Shown here: piece after piece, positions 44,201 to 54,918 of the stretch
Position numbering within the stretch: position 1 is the stretch's first letter
Layout: each line of letters begins with the position of its first letter
DNA from: Wolfiporia cocos
Taxonomy: Eukaryota > Basidiomycota > Agaricomycetes > Polyporales > Phaeolaceae
Length of the DNA: 64,000 bases
Direction of reading: 5' to 3'
NCBI GenBank assembly: GCA_029448655.1
Contig: JACCLO010000003.1
Coordinates: 2,046,001-2,110,000, forward strand
Translations under genes and position numbers: made by a program
The notes under the pieces: generated by a model
The model's input: the letters and a program-made list of their open reading frames with translations, nothing else
Database searches by the model: none
Told to the model about the DNA's origin: nothing

Positions 44201-45641
44201 CTCACCCTAGTCGTCACCAGTGATTTTGGGTAGAGAATCTTGGTAAATCTCTTGCTATTGAGCGCAAACCCTTTCCTGAATACCGACCTCCTCACGCCAT
44301 CGATCAAATTCTGAATAGAAGTAGTGCCGACGCGAAGTATATTTCGACGCTCCGTGTCTGCAGGCGTGCCCATCTCAGAAATATCTGCCTTTTGTATCAG
44401 GCAGCGTGGGCAAGGGCATTGAGCCAGGTAGCGAATGCACGCAAGTAATATCCTGTAATAAATTCACATTAGTATACGAGACACGATCAATCGTAAACTT
44501 CAGTCCTTACTTCTCAGGATAATCAGCTGAATATGTGAAAGTGAAAGATCAAGGGAATAGGTGGTGTAATATACCATTGCCGCATTTTTCTAAAATGTCA
44601 TGTTCATATGCCTTCATGAACTCCGGATTGAGGATGAGCAGCCATATGGCATTCATGAGCTCGTGTTTGCAAAATCGTAGTACGTTGGCGGTTGCAGCTG
44701 TGTTGTAGAGTGATTGATATCTATCTTGGATGAAGTCAGGAAGCTGAGATATGACCACATTGAAAAAATACATGATAGACAGAAAAAGCGAATACTTACA
44801 GATGGCACATAGGTGAGGTGATGTGCGCAAAAGGAAGTGGGCTTGTTGTGTATGTATTTTGATATAAAACCGAAAAACGCATAGATGGGCCACAGAGAAG
44901 CGGAACCAAAGCTGGCGAGGTGAATAGAATCTGACCATAGCATGATCAGCACAATTGCAACTTTGGTATCCACAGGATCGTCTGGGTCAGGAGGTTGGGA
45001 GTGTATTTTCTCGTACTCCAGGAGCATAGCATCAGAGTTGAACAGTTCTGAGTAAACACGGATGTCGTCCACTTCTGCCGACTCCTCATCAACCGTCCCA
45101 TCGGAAGAATTCTTCGGTCATCTCCAGAACTGCTTGTAAGGGGTCCACTGGTAGGAGCTTGCCTCAGGATCTCGGCAGACTGTCTTAATAATATCCAGAA
45201 GGTTATGATGGTATACATCCGGAACCTCCAGTTGCGGCGCTTCGCTCTCGTTGGCCCATTTTTCCTTCTCTTTTGGCAGTCTGACTGTGACAGAGCTTTT
45301 GTTCCATCCATCTGCAGCAGAAAATTATGGGTCGCTGGTTTCTGAGGATTCAACCCGTTCCCATTCTCATCCAACATTCAGCCCTCTCAAGTCAGACAGC
45401 TCAAAATCAGGAGCAAATAGGACGTCGCCTAGAAGGCTCTGTGACTTGCTTCTTGACATGGCACCAGATGAATCGAGATCTCACTTCATGAACCTATACA
45501 CAGAGGAGTTCGAGAATGAATGAAATGGATTGTGCGCATTGCGCACATTTGGGGGACCTGCACGTCGCACAGATAATGCGGCACCGTGGTTTGGAATATC
45601 ATCGGAAGATACCAAACCTGTCAGGTTTTGTATCATAGCAC
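41236..45641 (-). pseudogene. Plavaka-type (CACTA) transposase, main part, disrupted
   Basis: Exon pieces on the minus strand match the Plavaka family common in basidiomycetes. They include VYSELFNSDAMLLEYEKIHS, LPDFIQDRYQSLYN, CKHELMNAIWLLILNPEFM, TYSADYPEK, CPCPRCL, PDPLHKFELGVWKAVFTHLL, KIVRVNYTTYNMRRDQDTIN and HPHWYACVIGIFHVMV. The C-terminal MFMRYLGGGVGHKGS is followed by an acidic tail ending at 41,236. Damage: an in-frame TGA near 45,112, a solo LTR at 42,722-43,263, and the full Ty3 element 2 inserted at 45,641/45,642. The N-terminus continues beyond element 2 at 55,618. No flanking CACTA termini could be placed with confidence. Confidence 0.8.
42722..43263 (-). repeat. Solo LTR inside the Plavaka gene
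   Basis: 542 bp, TGTTACGGATC to GATCGTAACA, flanked by TGTAG on both sides (42,717-42,721 and 43,264-43,268). It is related to, but shorter than, the element 4 family LTRs, with shared blocks near the TATA region. Confidence 0.88.
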
Positions 45642-46340
45642 TGTCACAGATTTGGGACATGCCACTATTTTTCCCGTATTTTTACCTATTTATCTGGTAT
45701 TTCTACGACCTTGTAGACATTTACGCTGCTAAGCGCCCGTCTACACGTACACGCAACCAAACAACACGTACACAACGCGGTATACGTCCACTCGTCATAA
45801 CAACACGTACATAACACGCTTGTACGCGTCAATGACTCAGCGGACTAACCTCCGGTGTCACGCGCTTTACTCATATCCCGATACCGGGCTATGTCAGTAC
45901 GATTGGATAAGCGGCCCGCTCGTTATCACATGCCAATGCCCTTACGATTACTCATATCCCGATGCCGGTATATAAGAATCACATGCATGGCTTACTAACG
46001 TAGTTACAGCCACTTCCACAACATGGACCTACGGTCCAAACAAACGATCTTACTGGTGCGGCCATTACCGGCGCACATGGTCTATTGTAGTTTACGACTT
46101 AACCATATTAGTTATGTCTGCGCACAGACCACCTTCATGTTTGGCTCCCTTACCGGTAACCAAACAAAGCATGTATATAAGTAGGGCTATCACTGCGGAT
46201 AAGCCTTAGATTTGTTCTCTGCATTCGCACAGTTACATATCATCTCTGCTTGCGCCCACTAGCCTCCTCACCAACCTCCAGCAACTCCTTCAAGTCGCTT
46301 ATTAGGTTACAGTGTGAGTCCCACAGTCTAGTCTGTGTCA
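45642..46340 (+). repeat. 5' LTR of element 2
   Basis: TGTCACAG to CTGTGTCA. TATATAA at 46,174 lies 34 bases upstream of AGATTTGTTCT (46,208-46,218), the presumed transcript start. Confidence 0.95.
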
Positions 46341-46342
46341 TA

Positions 46343-46353
46343 AGAACAAATCT
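46343..46353 (+). other. Self-priming primer binding site of element 2
   Basis: AGAACAAATCT, two bases inside the 5' LTR boundary, is the exact complement of AGATTTGTTCT in the LTR. No tRNA 3'-end complement (TGG start) is present. Confidence 0.8.
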
Positions 46354-47360
46354 CCCCCTACCCCCGCCCTTGCGCTTGCGCTTGGGCCTGGGTTTCTATC
46401 CTACAGGGGCTATTACTCGTTGCTGCGCACATCCCTACTCTTGACAAAGAGTTAGGGGTGATAGTTGAGATCTGGGGGATACATCGCCATCCTCGGCAGA
46501 GGATTGGCAACCAGGGAAGCCACACCGCCTTTTTAGGCAGGAGACCTACCTAACCCGGACTCCAGGGTCAAGGAGACATGGTCCTCGCTGACAAGCTTGG
46601 ACTATGCGCGGTTAAGACCCACCTGTGGAAAAAAGGGGACGGTCTGCCTGTGTGCGCCCAACCCCCTGTCATGGCAAGCGTTGTTCAGCGCCCCATCACT
46701 ATCCACAGGGTCATCATTATGATGGCATGGGAATTTTCCAAAGCCGCCGCCCAGGCGTAAGGGCCCTGCTTTGAACCCGTCATGGGAAAAGCAGTGAGGG
46801 GGATCATCTTCGGATAATCCTGCCAAAGGACAAGTGCGATAGCCACAAAACATAAGTCCTCCGGGCAGTTCGGCGTGCACGTCATGGGGTCAAATAGGGC
46901 AAAGGGGTACACTTGCGCGCCTTAGGGCTAATCCACTTACCTGTGGACGCGATGGTATTCCAATGTCCTGAAAAAGTCCCCGTGATAGTCTGTAGACGGC
47001 AACCTCATTGTTGAAGCATGGACAGGCTAAGGGGTGTAAAATCCCAGCCACTTTCCGGCATCGTCCCTCCGGGGCGGTGTCGTGTATCCGAATCCCAATC
47101 ATCTGACCCAGGAACCGGCCTGGCAGTCAGCAACTCTACCCCTGGAGTCGGCGCCTCTGACCGTTAGGGTCATGCGAATATCCGCGCCGTCTCGGCACAG
47201 GGTTTGCGCGCAACATAAGAGTAATTATGCCCCGTAGTACACCTTCTTTGCTCCTGAAAAGGAGTCCACTACCCTACCTTACATAATCCCTTTTATTCCT
47301 GTTCTTGGACGTATCACTGGGAAACTTCGTTTCTCATGAAAGCTGCACTTTCTTAGAATC

Positions 47361-48260
47361 ATGCCCCGCGTTACCCGTCGCACCCGTGGCTCCTCCACTG
47401 CCCCTTACGTCAAACCGGCGAAGCGGTCCCTTCTCAGCCGCATCGACACCGCCGACATTCCTCGGGCAGAGGACGTCACGTACACTCTTCCTGTAAAGGA
47501 AGACTACACCGGGAAGCTCCATCTTTGGGAGATTCCCGTCCACATGCCAAAGCACATCGCTGAGGCTGGGAAACCCGCTCCTCGACCTCCCAAGCCAGTT
47601 CCGCTCGCCAAGCGCATCTGGACAGAGGAAGAGAAGCTAGCCGCTTCCATTACCGCCATGGAAAACCTTATCGAACTCCGCGAACTCAACAAGCTCAAGC
47701 TCGCCCGCGATAAGCTGAATAAGCGAATCGCCGCCAAGCAAGCCGCCAAGGAAGCCAAGCAAGCAGCTTCTTCACTGGCCCTCCGTCTCTCCAGCCCGGC
47801 GGCCGGACCTTCTGTTCCGGCCAACCACAAGATTCTCGACCCTTCCCTCGTCTTCGGGAAGAAGAAACCCCTCCAAGCATGCGACCAAGTTATTCCCATG
47901 CTAGAAGGCACTCTCACTCGTCTCACTCCTCTCGCCAACCACCCCCCTAATTACCCAGGCTTCCATATGGAAAACGACATGCGTTTCCATACTATGGTAG
48001 TGGAATTGGAGGATCTGGTGGATAACGTAAAGGATAGAGCGAGACGGGGGAGGATCACCAATAGAGACTGGAGAATTATGAAAAAGTATTGCAAACAGCT
48101 CGGCAATATTTCCCTTTTGGATTGGCGTACGGACTTGGCTCGTATCGTAGCAGAATGCGTAGCGCTACAAATTACTTTTGCCTTCGGCGTAACACCACCT
48201 GACAAGGTGGCAGGCCCCTCAACTACTTCGGTAGAAGAGGATATACTCGCGATTGTATAG
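47361..48260 (+). CDS. Element 2 extra ORF upstream of gag, 299 aa
   Basis: ORF between the leader and gag, in a separate frame block with its own ATG. The N-terminus is basic (MPRVTRRTRGSS). A helical, coiled-coil-prone region rich in Lys, Ala and Glu follows (around residues 90-140: EEKLAASITAMENLIELREL and a KQAAKEAKQAA run). The C-terminal half contains RFHTMVVELEDLVDNVKDRA and ITNRDWRIMKKYCKQLGN. No known domain was recognised. It is uninterrupted beside intact gag and pol, so it is likely a functional protein of the element. An older duplicated Gag segment or a structural accessory protein are the main options. Confidence 0.75.
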   Translation: MPRVTRRTRGSSTAPYVKPAKRSLLSRIDTADIPRAEDVTYTLPVKEDYTGKLHLWEIPVHMPKHIAEAGKPAPRPPKPVPLAKRIWTEEEKLAASITAMENLIELRELNKLKLARDKLNKRIAAKQAAKEAKQAASSLALRLSSPAAGPSVPANHKILDPSLVFGKKKPLQACDQVIPMLEGTLTRLTPLANHPPNYPGFHMENDMRFHTMVVELEDLVDNVKDRARRGRITNRDWRIMKKYCKQLGNISLLDWRTDLARIVAECVALQITFAFGVTPPDKVAGPSTTSVEEDILAIV

Positions 48261-48404
48261 TAGAAATACTATCATCTTTTAACTCTGAAATAGAGTGCGA
48301 GTGTGATCTATAACGAAAGTTGCAGCTTTCAAACCCAATCCCTTCTTAAGAATCTAAGACAATGAGTACCCGGAAACTAACATTCGTCACAAACAGATTC
48401 ACAA

Positions 48405-50402
48405 ATGTCTTCCACCTCCTCCGTTAGCACCCCCCTCGCCCCCCGCAAGATGCGCCTCCGCTCAGAAGGTCCGGTGACCCCGGTAGCTGGTCCCTCGGGA
48501 ACCCAGCAACTGGTGACGCTGGAGCACCTAAGCGAGGGAGAAGAAGAGGAAGAGGAAGGAGAAGAGGAAATGCCGGAGTTCGCTCCCCCGCAAAGGGAAT
48601 CTCCGACCAACCCCATGGGTACACGCCCAGGCACTCCCATTTCCGGATACCCACCGGCTCGTCGAACTCGCCCTATCGGGCCCGTCACCAACCTGGAGAT
48701 GGAATTTTCCAGTCCAGTACGGTGGACCGATGCAGTGGTCGCCGACAACCTCAAGGCGTACCTCACAGAGGAGGAACACCACAAGGTGGATGGGGCCCTG
48801 CATGGACCAATCATTGATTCAGCCGTACAACGAAGTGCGGCCATCGCCTACGACACCACCGATACCCTCGGGCGAATGGTGTACGCCCGCCTGAATCGCA
48901 TCCACGACAGAATCGATTCCCTGGCTGGGCAATCCAGGGCAATCGAACAGAAGGCCCAAGACGAGCTACACGAAGCGGTCAATTCGGTCCGGAACGAGGT
49001 ATTGTCCACCATGGTGGACCTCGGCAAGGAACTCCGACAGGAGTACACCGCCAAGCTCTCCGAAATGGAGAAGCAACTCCGAAAGGACTACCGGTCCCGG
49101 CTGGACGACCTCGAGGATGCGTTCGCAGAGCGCATGGAGAAGGTTGACGAGGAACTTCGGAGAATTCGCAAGAATCCCTCCGTTCCCAACCCTCCCGGCA
49201 TCCGCACGCCCCCGGAAGAACCCGCACCGGCCCCCGGCACTGCTCAAGCCCGTGCAGCCGAGGCTGCTGCCGCCGCACAAGCTGCAGCCGCTGCTGCAGC
49301 AGCCGTCGCCCCGCAGATTCCAGGTCTGCCTCAAAACCTGAAAATCCCCCCTCCCCCCGAATTCTCTGGGTCATCTGGAAAGGTGACTGCACAAGAATGG
49401 GTGGAGAAGATGGGCCTGTACTTCGGAACGCTCAGGGTCTACGACGACCATGACCGTATCACCACGGCCCTCTTCCGCGTCACAGGGGACGCATACAAAT
49501 TTTTCTCGCCGCTCATCAAGAAGGCAGGAAACGGTGAACCTCTCGGCACCTGGGAGGACTTCACCAAATCCGTAATGGTGCAATATGGGAAAATGACGGA
49601 TAAGGAGATCGCGAAAAAGGAAATTCGCGGTTACTACGGCACGAAGGGCAAGGAATTGGCAGAATCGAACTACTTCAATTACTGCGAACGGTTCCGCACC
49701 CTCGGCCGCCTCTCCGAAACCGCCAACGAGACTCTGGTGTGGGAATTCACCGAGACTCTCCCCGAAAAGGTCAAGGACACCTTAAACGTCCTCGGCAAGA
49801 CCCCGTTCTTCAAGGCCCCCACCGACATCGAGCCTCTGATAGATTTCGCCCTCGAAATGTATCAGACATCTTACCCTGACAAGATCAAGGGCTCGATCTT
49901 CGAGAAGGCCGGCAAAAAGGACTCGGCCCCTGCCGAAAAGAAGGAGACATCCTCCGCTTCTGCAAAGAAGTCGGAGAAAAAGAAGGACAAGGGAAAGGCG
50001 CCCGCCAAAGCCCCCGCCGACACCGCCAACGCCGTCTGCACCTACTGCAAGCAGACAGGACATTACTTCAACAAATGTCCTAAGCTTGCGGCAGACAAGG
50101 CTGCGGGAACGTTCGTGCCTGCCGCTCAGCGGGCCGAACAACAAAGGGCGAAGGATGCAGCTGCCGCGTCTGGAAAGACCACGGCTGCTCCTTCGGGTAG
50201 TGGAAAGGGACAGGCTTCTGGCAAGAAGCCGTACTCGGCGCCCCCCGCGGATGGCAAGACGTATCGTGCCCGAACGATCTGGGAAGAAGTGACAGCTGAC
50301 TCAAGTTCAGCAGGACCCTCGGCCCCCGCCACCACCGTCGCCAATGTCGGGACCATCTCGGTTCCCCTCGCCCCAACTACACGTCTCGAAGACGTTCTGT
50401 GA
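48405..50402 (+). CDS. Element 2 Gag, 665 aa
   Basis: The first 100 residues are acidic and Pro-rich. A predicted coiled coil (about 165-245: ELRQEYTAKLSEMEKQLRKD) is followed by an Ala-rich linker. The retrotransposon Gag capsid region (about 310-500) starts near KIPPPPEFSGSSGK and includes WVEKMGLYFGTLRVYDDHDR and FRTLGRLSETANETL. One CCHC knuckle, CTYCKQTGHYFNKC, lies near 545-558. The C-terminus is Ala/Lys-rich. It overlaps pol by 59 bases; pol is in the +1 frame relative to gag. Confidence 0.93.
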   Translation: MSSTSSVSTPLAPRKMRLRSEGPVTPVAGPSGTQQLVTLEHLSEGEEEEEEGEEEMPEFAPPQRESPTNPMGTRPGTPISGYPPARRTRPIGPVTNLEMEFSSPVRWTDAVVADNLKAYLTEEEHHKVDGALHGPIIDSAVQRSAAIAYDTTDTLGRMVYARLNRIHDRIDSLAGQSRAIEQKAQDELHEAVNSVRNEVLSTMVDLGKELRQEYTAKLSEMEKQLRKDYRSRLDDLEDAFAERMEKVDEELRRIRKNPSVPNPPGIRTPPEEPAPAPGTAQARAAEAAAAAQAAAAAAAAVAPQIPGLPQNLKIPPPPEFSGSSGKVTAQEWVEKMGLYFGTLRVYDDHDRITTALFRVTGDAYKFFSPLIKKAGNGEPLGTWEDFTKSVMVQYGKMTDKEIAKKEIRGYYGTKGKELAESNYFNYCERFRTLGRLSETANETLVWEFTETLPEKVKDTLNVLGKTPFFKAPTDIEPLIDFALEMYQTSYPDKIKGSIFEKAGKKDSAPAEKKETSSASAKKSEKKKDKGKAPAKAPADTANAVCTYCKQTGHYFNKCPKLAADKAAGTFVPAAQRAEQQRAKDAAAASGKTTAAPSGSGKGQASGKKPYSAPPADGKTYRARTIWEEVTADSSSAGPSAPATTVANVGTISVPLAPTTRLEDVL

Positions 50403-53400
50403 AGAACACACCAGCCCCGCAGCGGCTGGGAGTGTACAGCGCCCTGAAGAAGCGCACCTCTACGAAGAGGCTTCACAGAGACCCCTTATCTTGTGGGAAG
50501 ATAAGGCGGTCGTACGTCACCCGGTATCCCATCTCGGTATATTCGGTAACTCGGCAATGGACTTTGCCCGGAGGACAAGGACACTAGCTACACGTGCCCC
50601 TCCTGTACAATACTTTTATCCTGACCCGCTCGCGCTGAAGTTTTTCACTTTGTATAATGTACATGGAAACGATTCTCGAGACGACAATAAATCGTTCTCT
50701 ATCGAAGTGGAATTGTGGGTATATGGAAAGAAAGTCAACGCCATGGCATTAATCGACACCGGTGCATCAATAAGCGTCATAGATAAGAAACTCGTACATG
50801 AGGAGAAATTAGTCACTCAGAAACTACCTTCACCTCTCGAGATTCGTAACGCCGACGGTACCTCTAATACCGCCGGTAATATCAATATGGCAGTAAAAGC
50901 TTATATGGTGCACGAGGAACACAAGTCCACCGAATTCTTGTACGTAATGGACGTACAGAATGCGGATGTGATCCTCGGATATGATTGGTTCCTGAAACAC
51001 AACCCGGACTTCAACTGGCCGGAAGGAACCTTCACATATCGATGTACGGAAAAATGCAAACATGGCAAACGGGTTTCGATTTCTGAGGAAGAAGACGAAA
51101 TCGAACCTCGCAACATCTATCAGATCATCAATGACTTTCCAATAGATTTTCTCGGCTTAGAGGAGCCGGAGAATCCCTTTGTCGCTTGGGTGAACACCCT
51201 TGACGAAGGAACGGAACTCCTTATCGATGCCATTCAGTCGATAACGGAGAAGTCGGACGATGAATTCCTGACAGATGCGGATCTCCAGAAATGGAAATCC
51301 TTGGTTCCGGAGGAATACCAGGAGTTTGGTCCCACGGTATTTTCTCAACGCGCATCCGAAAGGATGCCCGAACGGAAACCATACGATCACGCCATCGACT
51401 TCCCCGATGACGCGGTACTACCGCCCCCGAGTAAGGCATACAAGATGTCTCCTCAGGAAGCGAACTCGCTAGATCAGTGGATTCAGGAAGAGTTACGGAA
51501 GGGCTACATCCGACACTCGAAATCCCCGATCGCGAGCCCGGTCTTCTTCGTCCCTAAAAAAGACGGCGGAGCCCGAATGGTAGTCGATTACCGGAAAGTA
51601 AACGACTTGACCATTAAAAACAGGTACCCTCTCCCACGCATAGACGAGCTTATCGATAAGCTTAGCCAGGCTTCGATATTTACGAAGCTCGACTTGCGTT
51701 GGGGTTACAACAACGTAAGAATCAAGGAGGGAGATGAATGGAAGACCGCATTCATTACGCCTAACGGCCTTTACGAAGCTGTAGTCATGTACTTCGGTTT
51801 TTGTAATGCACCCAGCACGTTCCAACACATGATGAACGATATCCTAGGTGACCTTATCAGAGAAGGAAAGGTCATTGTCTACCTAGACGACATCCTTGTG
51901 TTCGGAAACGACCTGTTGGAACACCGTCGTATTGTCAAGCAAGTATTACAAATCTTGCAAGACAACGACTTGTTCGCGAAGCCTGAAAAGTGCTTCTTCG
52001 AACAAAGCAGTATTGAATACCTGGGAATGATCATTTCCAAAGGAAAAGTCGAAATGGACCCTAAGAAGGTAGCCGGCGTAATGGACTGGCCTACACCTGC
52101 CAAGGTGAAGGACGTCCAGGCCTTTGTTGGCTTCGCCAACTACTACCGTCGGTTCATTAAAGACTTCTCCAAAGTGGTTAAGCCGTTAACCGAACTGTCC
52201 AAGAAAAACACGCAGTGGAACTGGGGACCCGAACAAGCGGAAGCCTTCCAAACTCTCAAGGAAGCTTTCACATCGGCTCCAATACTCCGGATCCCAGATC
52301 AGGAGTCCCCGTTCCGCGTGGAAGCGGATTCTTCCGATTACGCAACTGGTGCAGTGCTATCGCAATACTCTTCGGAGGATAAGCTCTGGCACCCGGTAGC
52401 CTTTTACTCGAAATCTCTATCAGCACCCGAAAGGAACTATGAGATTTACGATAAGGAGTTGCTCGCAATCATCCGCGCTCTAGAGGAATGGAGACATTAC
52501 CTCGAAGGACATCCACACAAATTCGAAGTATGGTCGGATCATCTCAATCTGACATATTTCAAATCGGCACAACGGCTAACCCGGAGACAGGCACGTTGGA
52601 GTCTTTACCTGACAAGGTTCAACTTCACCATGTGTCACAAACCCGGTAAAACAATGCTTACGGCTGATCCTCTGTCACGGAGGCCAGACCATGAAGAGGG
52701 GGTGGAACTCGACAATCGCGATCAAATTTTGCTGAAACCGGAATACTTTACGGTTAGGGCGCTAGAAGCGTCACAGCAGGAGATACAATCAGGCGACGAG
52801 GACCTTCTCCGACAAATCCGACAAGCCCTCATGAACGATCAAATTACCAAGGATTACCAGGAACTACTGAAAAGTGGTCCCAAGGAATTCGGTAAAGATC
52901 TCCAGGAATGGAACATGGAGGCCGGATTACTCCTCAGACGAGGAAAAGTGTACGTTCCAAAAGAGCCTAAGGAATTGCGCACGAAGATCCTGGAGTTACA
53001 TCATGACCATGTGACTGCCGGACACTTCGGACGATGGAAGACCTATGAACTTCTATCACGTAATTACTGGTGGCCTGGAATGACCACGGTGGTAAAGCAA
53101 TACGTGGAAGGTTGTGACACATGTCAACGCATGAAGAACCACAACCAGACCCCGTACGGACCCCTGCAACCGCTCCCAGTCCCGGAAGCACCTTGGGACA
53201 CCGTCACAATTGACCTTATCGTCCACTTACCGCCCAGCGGCGAATTGAAACAATTCAATGCTATTATGGTAATAGTGGACCGGCTTACCAAGCGAGCGCA
53301 CTTCATTCCCACATCAGACAAGATAACGGCGAAAGAATTAGCGAACCTCCTATACCTTCGGATCTATCCGAACCACGGACTTCCGAAACAAATCATTTCG

Positions 53401-54879
53401 GATAGAGGCCCGCAATTCGCAGCTGCCTTATTTAAGGGATGGTGTGAACAATTGGGAATCCAACGGTCAATGACAACTGCCTATCACCCGCAAGCGGATG
53501 GCCAGACGGAGAGAGTTAACCAAATCCTGGAACAATATCTTAGATGTTACATCGATGTTATTCAGAAGGATAATTGGTCATGGTTTCTCCCTACGGCCGA
53601 ATTCGCGTACAACAACGCGGCTAGTGAGACAACAAAGAATAGTCCATTCTTTGTCGAACTAGGAAGGCATCCCAACGCAGGACCTACGAATTTACGTCCA
53701 ACACAATACGTGGACCTAAATGTCATTGCTTACGAACGATGGTCAGCACAAGAACAAGCTAAGGCAGCCATGAAACTGGCTGCTGAACGCTGGTCTTGGT
53801 ATTATGATCAACATAAGCGCTCGGTACCGTTTAAAGTCGGCGACAAAGTTCTCGTTGACGCCCGTAGCTGGCAAGACTCCGAAAGAAGTCTTAGTCCACG
53901 CTATTTGGGACCATTTAGGATAATTGAACAATTATCTCCGGTCACCTTTAGGGTACACATGGACGAGCAATACAGGGCCTATCACCCAGTATTTCACGCT
54001 TCCAAGTTGGTCATGTACAAGGACCCTGTGCATCAGAAGAAACCAGAGCCTCAACCAGAAATGGTCGATGGCGAGGAATTATGGGAAGTCGAGAAGATCT
54101 TAGATCATCGTCTACGCGCCGGAAGAGTTGAATACAGAATCCGATGGAAAGGATTTGGTATCAATGACGACTCCTGGGTACGCGAAGTCGATCTCGACAC
54201 GGCATACGACATTCTGCAGGAATACAAGGCTTCACATGCCATTCCAATGCAGGATGTCCCCCTCAGGCGATCAGCTAGAAGGAAAGAAGCAGTTCACGTC
54301 TTCGACCCTGACAGCGACGACTGGGAAGCCGACGAATGCACGTGGCCAGACGACTGGCCGCAGTATCGCGAAGAATTCGCGAAGGACCCTAAGCAACGCA
54401 TGGTTAGACACCCCGACGGGGGATGGATGTCAGCGGACATTAACCAAAACGCGGATTTGAAAATCGTAGTCGGTGAAGGCGGCCGAATGCCGGAAAAAGG
54501 AACCAAGGACTCGGTTGGGTTTGACCTGTACACTGCAACAGGCGACGTTCTGCCAGCTCACGGGCAGACAGAATACAACACCAAACTGAAAATCCAGGTA
54601 CCTTTCGGCACTTACGGACGTATCGCCCCCCGCTCTAGTCTCGCACGCAAAGGCATAGACGTAATGGGTGGCGTCATCGACCACGATTATCAAGGCGAAG
54701 TAATCATCATTCTCCGGAATCACTCCGATATATCTATCGATATTCGGGCCGGTGATAAGATTGCTCAGCTCATCTGCGAAGTTGCTAAGGACCCGCACAT
54801 TACGCTACACGGAAAATCTTACTTTGAAAAGATTAAATCCGAGCGCGGTACTGGTGGATTCGGCTCCACGGGAAAGTAA
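50344..54879 (+). CDS. Element 2 Pol: PR-RT-RH-IN-chromodomain-dUTPase, 1,511 aa
   Basis: Protease LIDTGASISVID lies near residue 135. Reverse transcriptase has KKDGGARMVVDYRKVN near 400 and YLDDILVF near 512. RNase H has EADSSDYATGAVL near 659. Integrase has an HHCC finger (886-927), TIDLIVHLP, ISDRGPQF and GQTERVNQ. The chromodomain (1,244-1,296: LWEVEKILDHR, EYRIRWKGF, SWVREVDL) would guide insertion to marked chromatin. A complete dUTPase forms the last 135 residues, with motifs SVGFDLYTA, APRSSLARKG, GVIDHDYQGEV, GDKIAQLI and RGTGGFGSTGK. The ATG at 50,344 lies inside gag, so expression may use +1 frameshifting or reinitiation. A dUTPase behind the chromodomain is an unusual order. Confidence 0.95.
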   Translation: MSGPSRFPSPQLHVSKTFCEEHTSPAAAGSVQRPEEAHLYEEASQRPLILWEDKAVVRHPVSHLGIFGNSAMDFARRTRTLATRAPPVQYFYPDPLALKFFTLYNVHGNDSRDDNKSFSIEVELWVYGKKVNAMALIDTGASISVIDKKLVHEEKLVTQKLPSPLEIRNADGTSNTAGNINMAVKAYMVHEEHKSTEFLYVMDVQNADVILGYDWFLKHNPDFNWPEGTFTYRCTEKCKHGKRVSISEEEDEIEPRNIYQIINDFPIDFLGLEEPENPFVAWVNTLDEGTELLIDAIQSITEKSDDEFLTDADLQKWKSLVPEEYQEFGPTVFSQRASERMPERKPYDHAIDFPDDAVLPPPSKAYKMSPQEANSLDQWIQEELRKGYIRHSKSPIASPVFFVPKKDGGARMVVDYRKVNDLTIKNRYPLPRIDELIDKLSQASIFTKLDLRWGYNNVRIKEGDEWKTAFITPNGLYEAVVMYFGFCNAPSTFQHMMNDILGDLIREGKVIVYLDDILVFGNDLLEHRRIVKQVLQILQDNDLFAKPEKCFFEQSSIEYLGMIISKGKVEMDPKKVAGVMDWPTPAKVKDVQAFVGFANYYRRFIKDFSKVVKPLTELSKKNTQWNWGPEQAEAFQTLKEAFTSAPILRIPDQESPFRVEADSSDYATGAVLSQYSSEDKLWHPVAFYSKSLSAPERNYEIYDKELLAIIRALEEWRHYLEGHPHKFEVWSDHLNLTYFKSAQRLTRRQARWSLYLTRFNFTMCHKPGKTMLTADPLSRRPDHEEGVELDNRDQILLKPEYFTVRALEASQQEIQSGDEDLLRQIRQALMNDQITKDYQELLKSGPKEFGKDLQEWNMEAGLLLRRGKVYVPKEPKELRTKILELHHDHVTAGHFGRWKTYELLSRNYWWPGMTTVVKQYVEGCDTCQRMKNHNQTPYGPLQPLPVPEAPWDTVTIDLIVHLPPSGELKQFNAIMVIVDRLTKRAHFIPTSDKITAKELANLLYLRIYPNHGLPKQIISDRGPQFAAALFKGWCEQLGIQRSMTTAYHPQADGQTERVNQILEQYLRCYIDVIQKDNWSWFLPTAEFAYNNAASETTKNSPFFVELGRHPNAGPTNLRPTQYVDLNVIAYERWSAQEQAKAAMKLAAERWSWYYDQHKRSVPFKVGDKVLVDARSWQDSERSLSPRYLGPFRIIEQLSPVTFRVHMDEQYRAYHPVFHASKLVMYKDPVHQKKPEPQPEMVDGEELWEVEKILDHRLRAGRVEYRIRWKGFGINDDSWVREVDLDTAYDILQEYKASHAIPMQDVPLRRSARRKEAVHVFDPDSDDWEADECTWPDDWPQYREEFAKDPKQRMVRHPDGGWMSADINQNADLKIVVGEGGRMPEKGTKDSVGFDLYTATGDVLPAHGQTEYNTKLKIQVPFGTYGRIAPRSSLARKGIDVMGGVIDHDYQGEVIIILRNHSDISIDIRAGDKIAQLICEVAKDPHITLHGKSYFEKIKSERGTGGFGSTGK

Positions 54880-54905
54880 TCGTTCCATTAGGGACAATGA
54901 AACCT

Positions 54906-54918
54906 GAAGAGGGGGTAA
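54906..54918 (+). other. Polypurine tract of element 2
   Basis: GAAGAGGGGGTAA directly before the 3' LTR. Confidence 0.85.
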
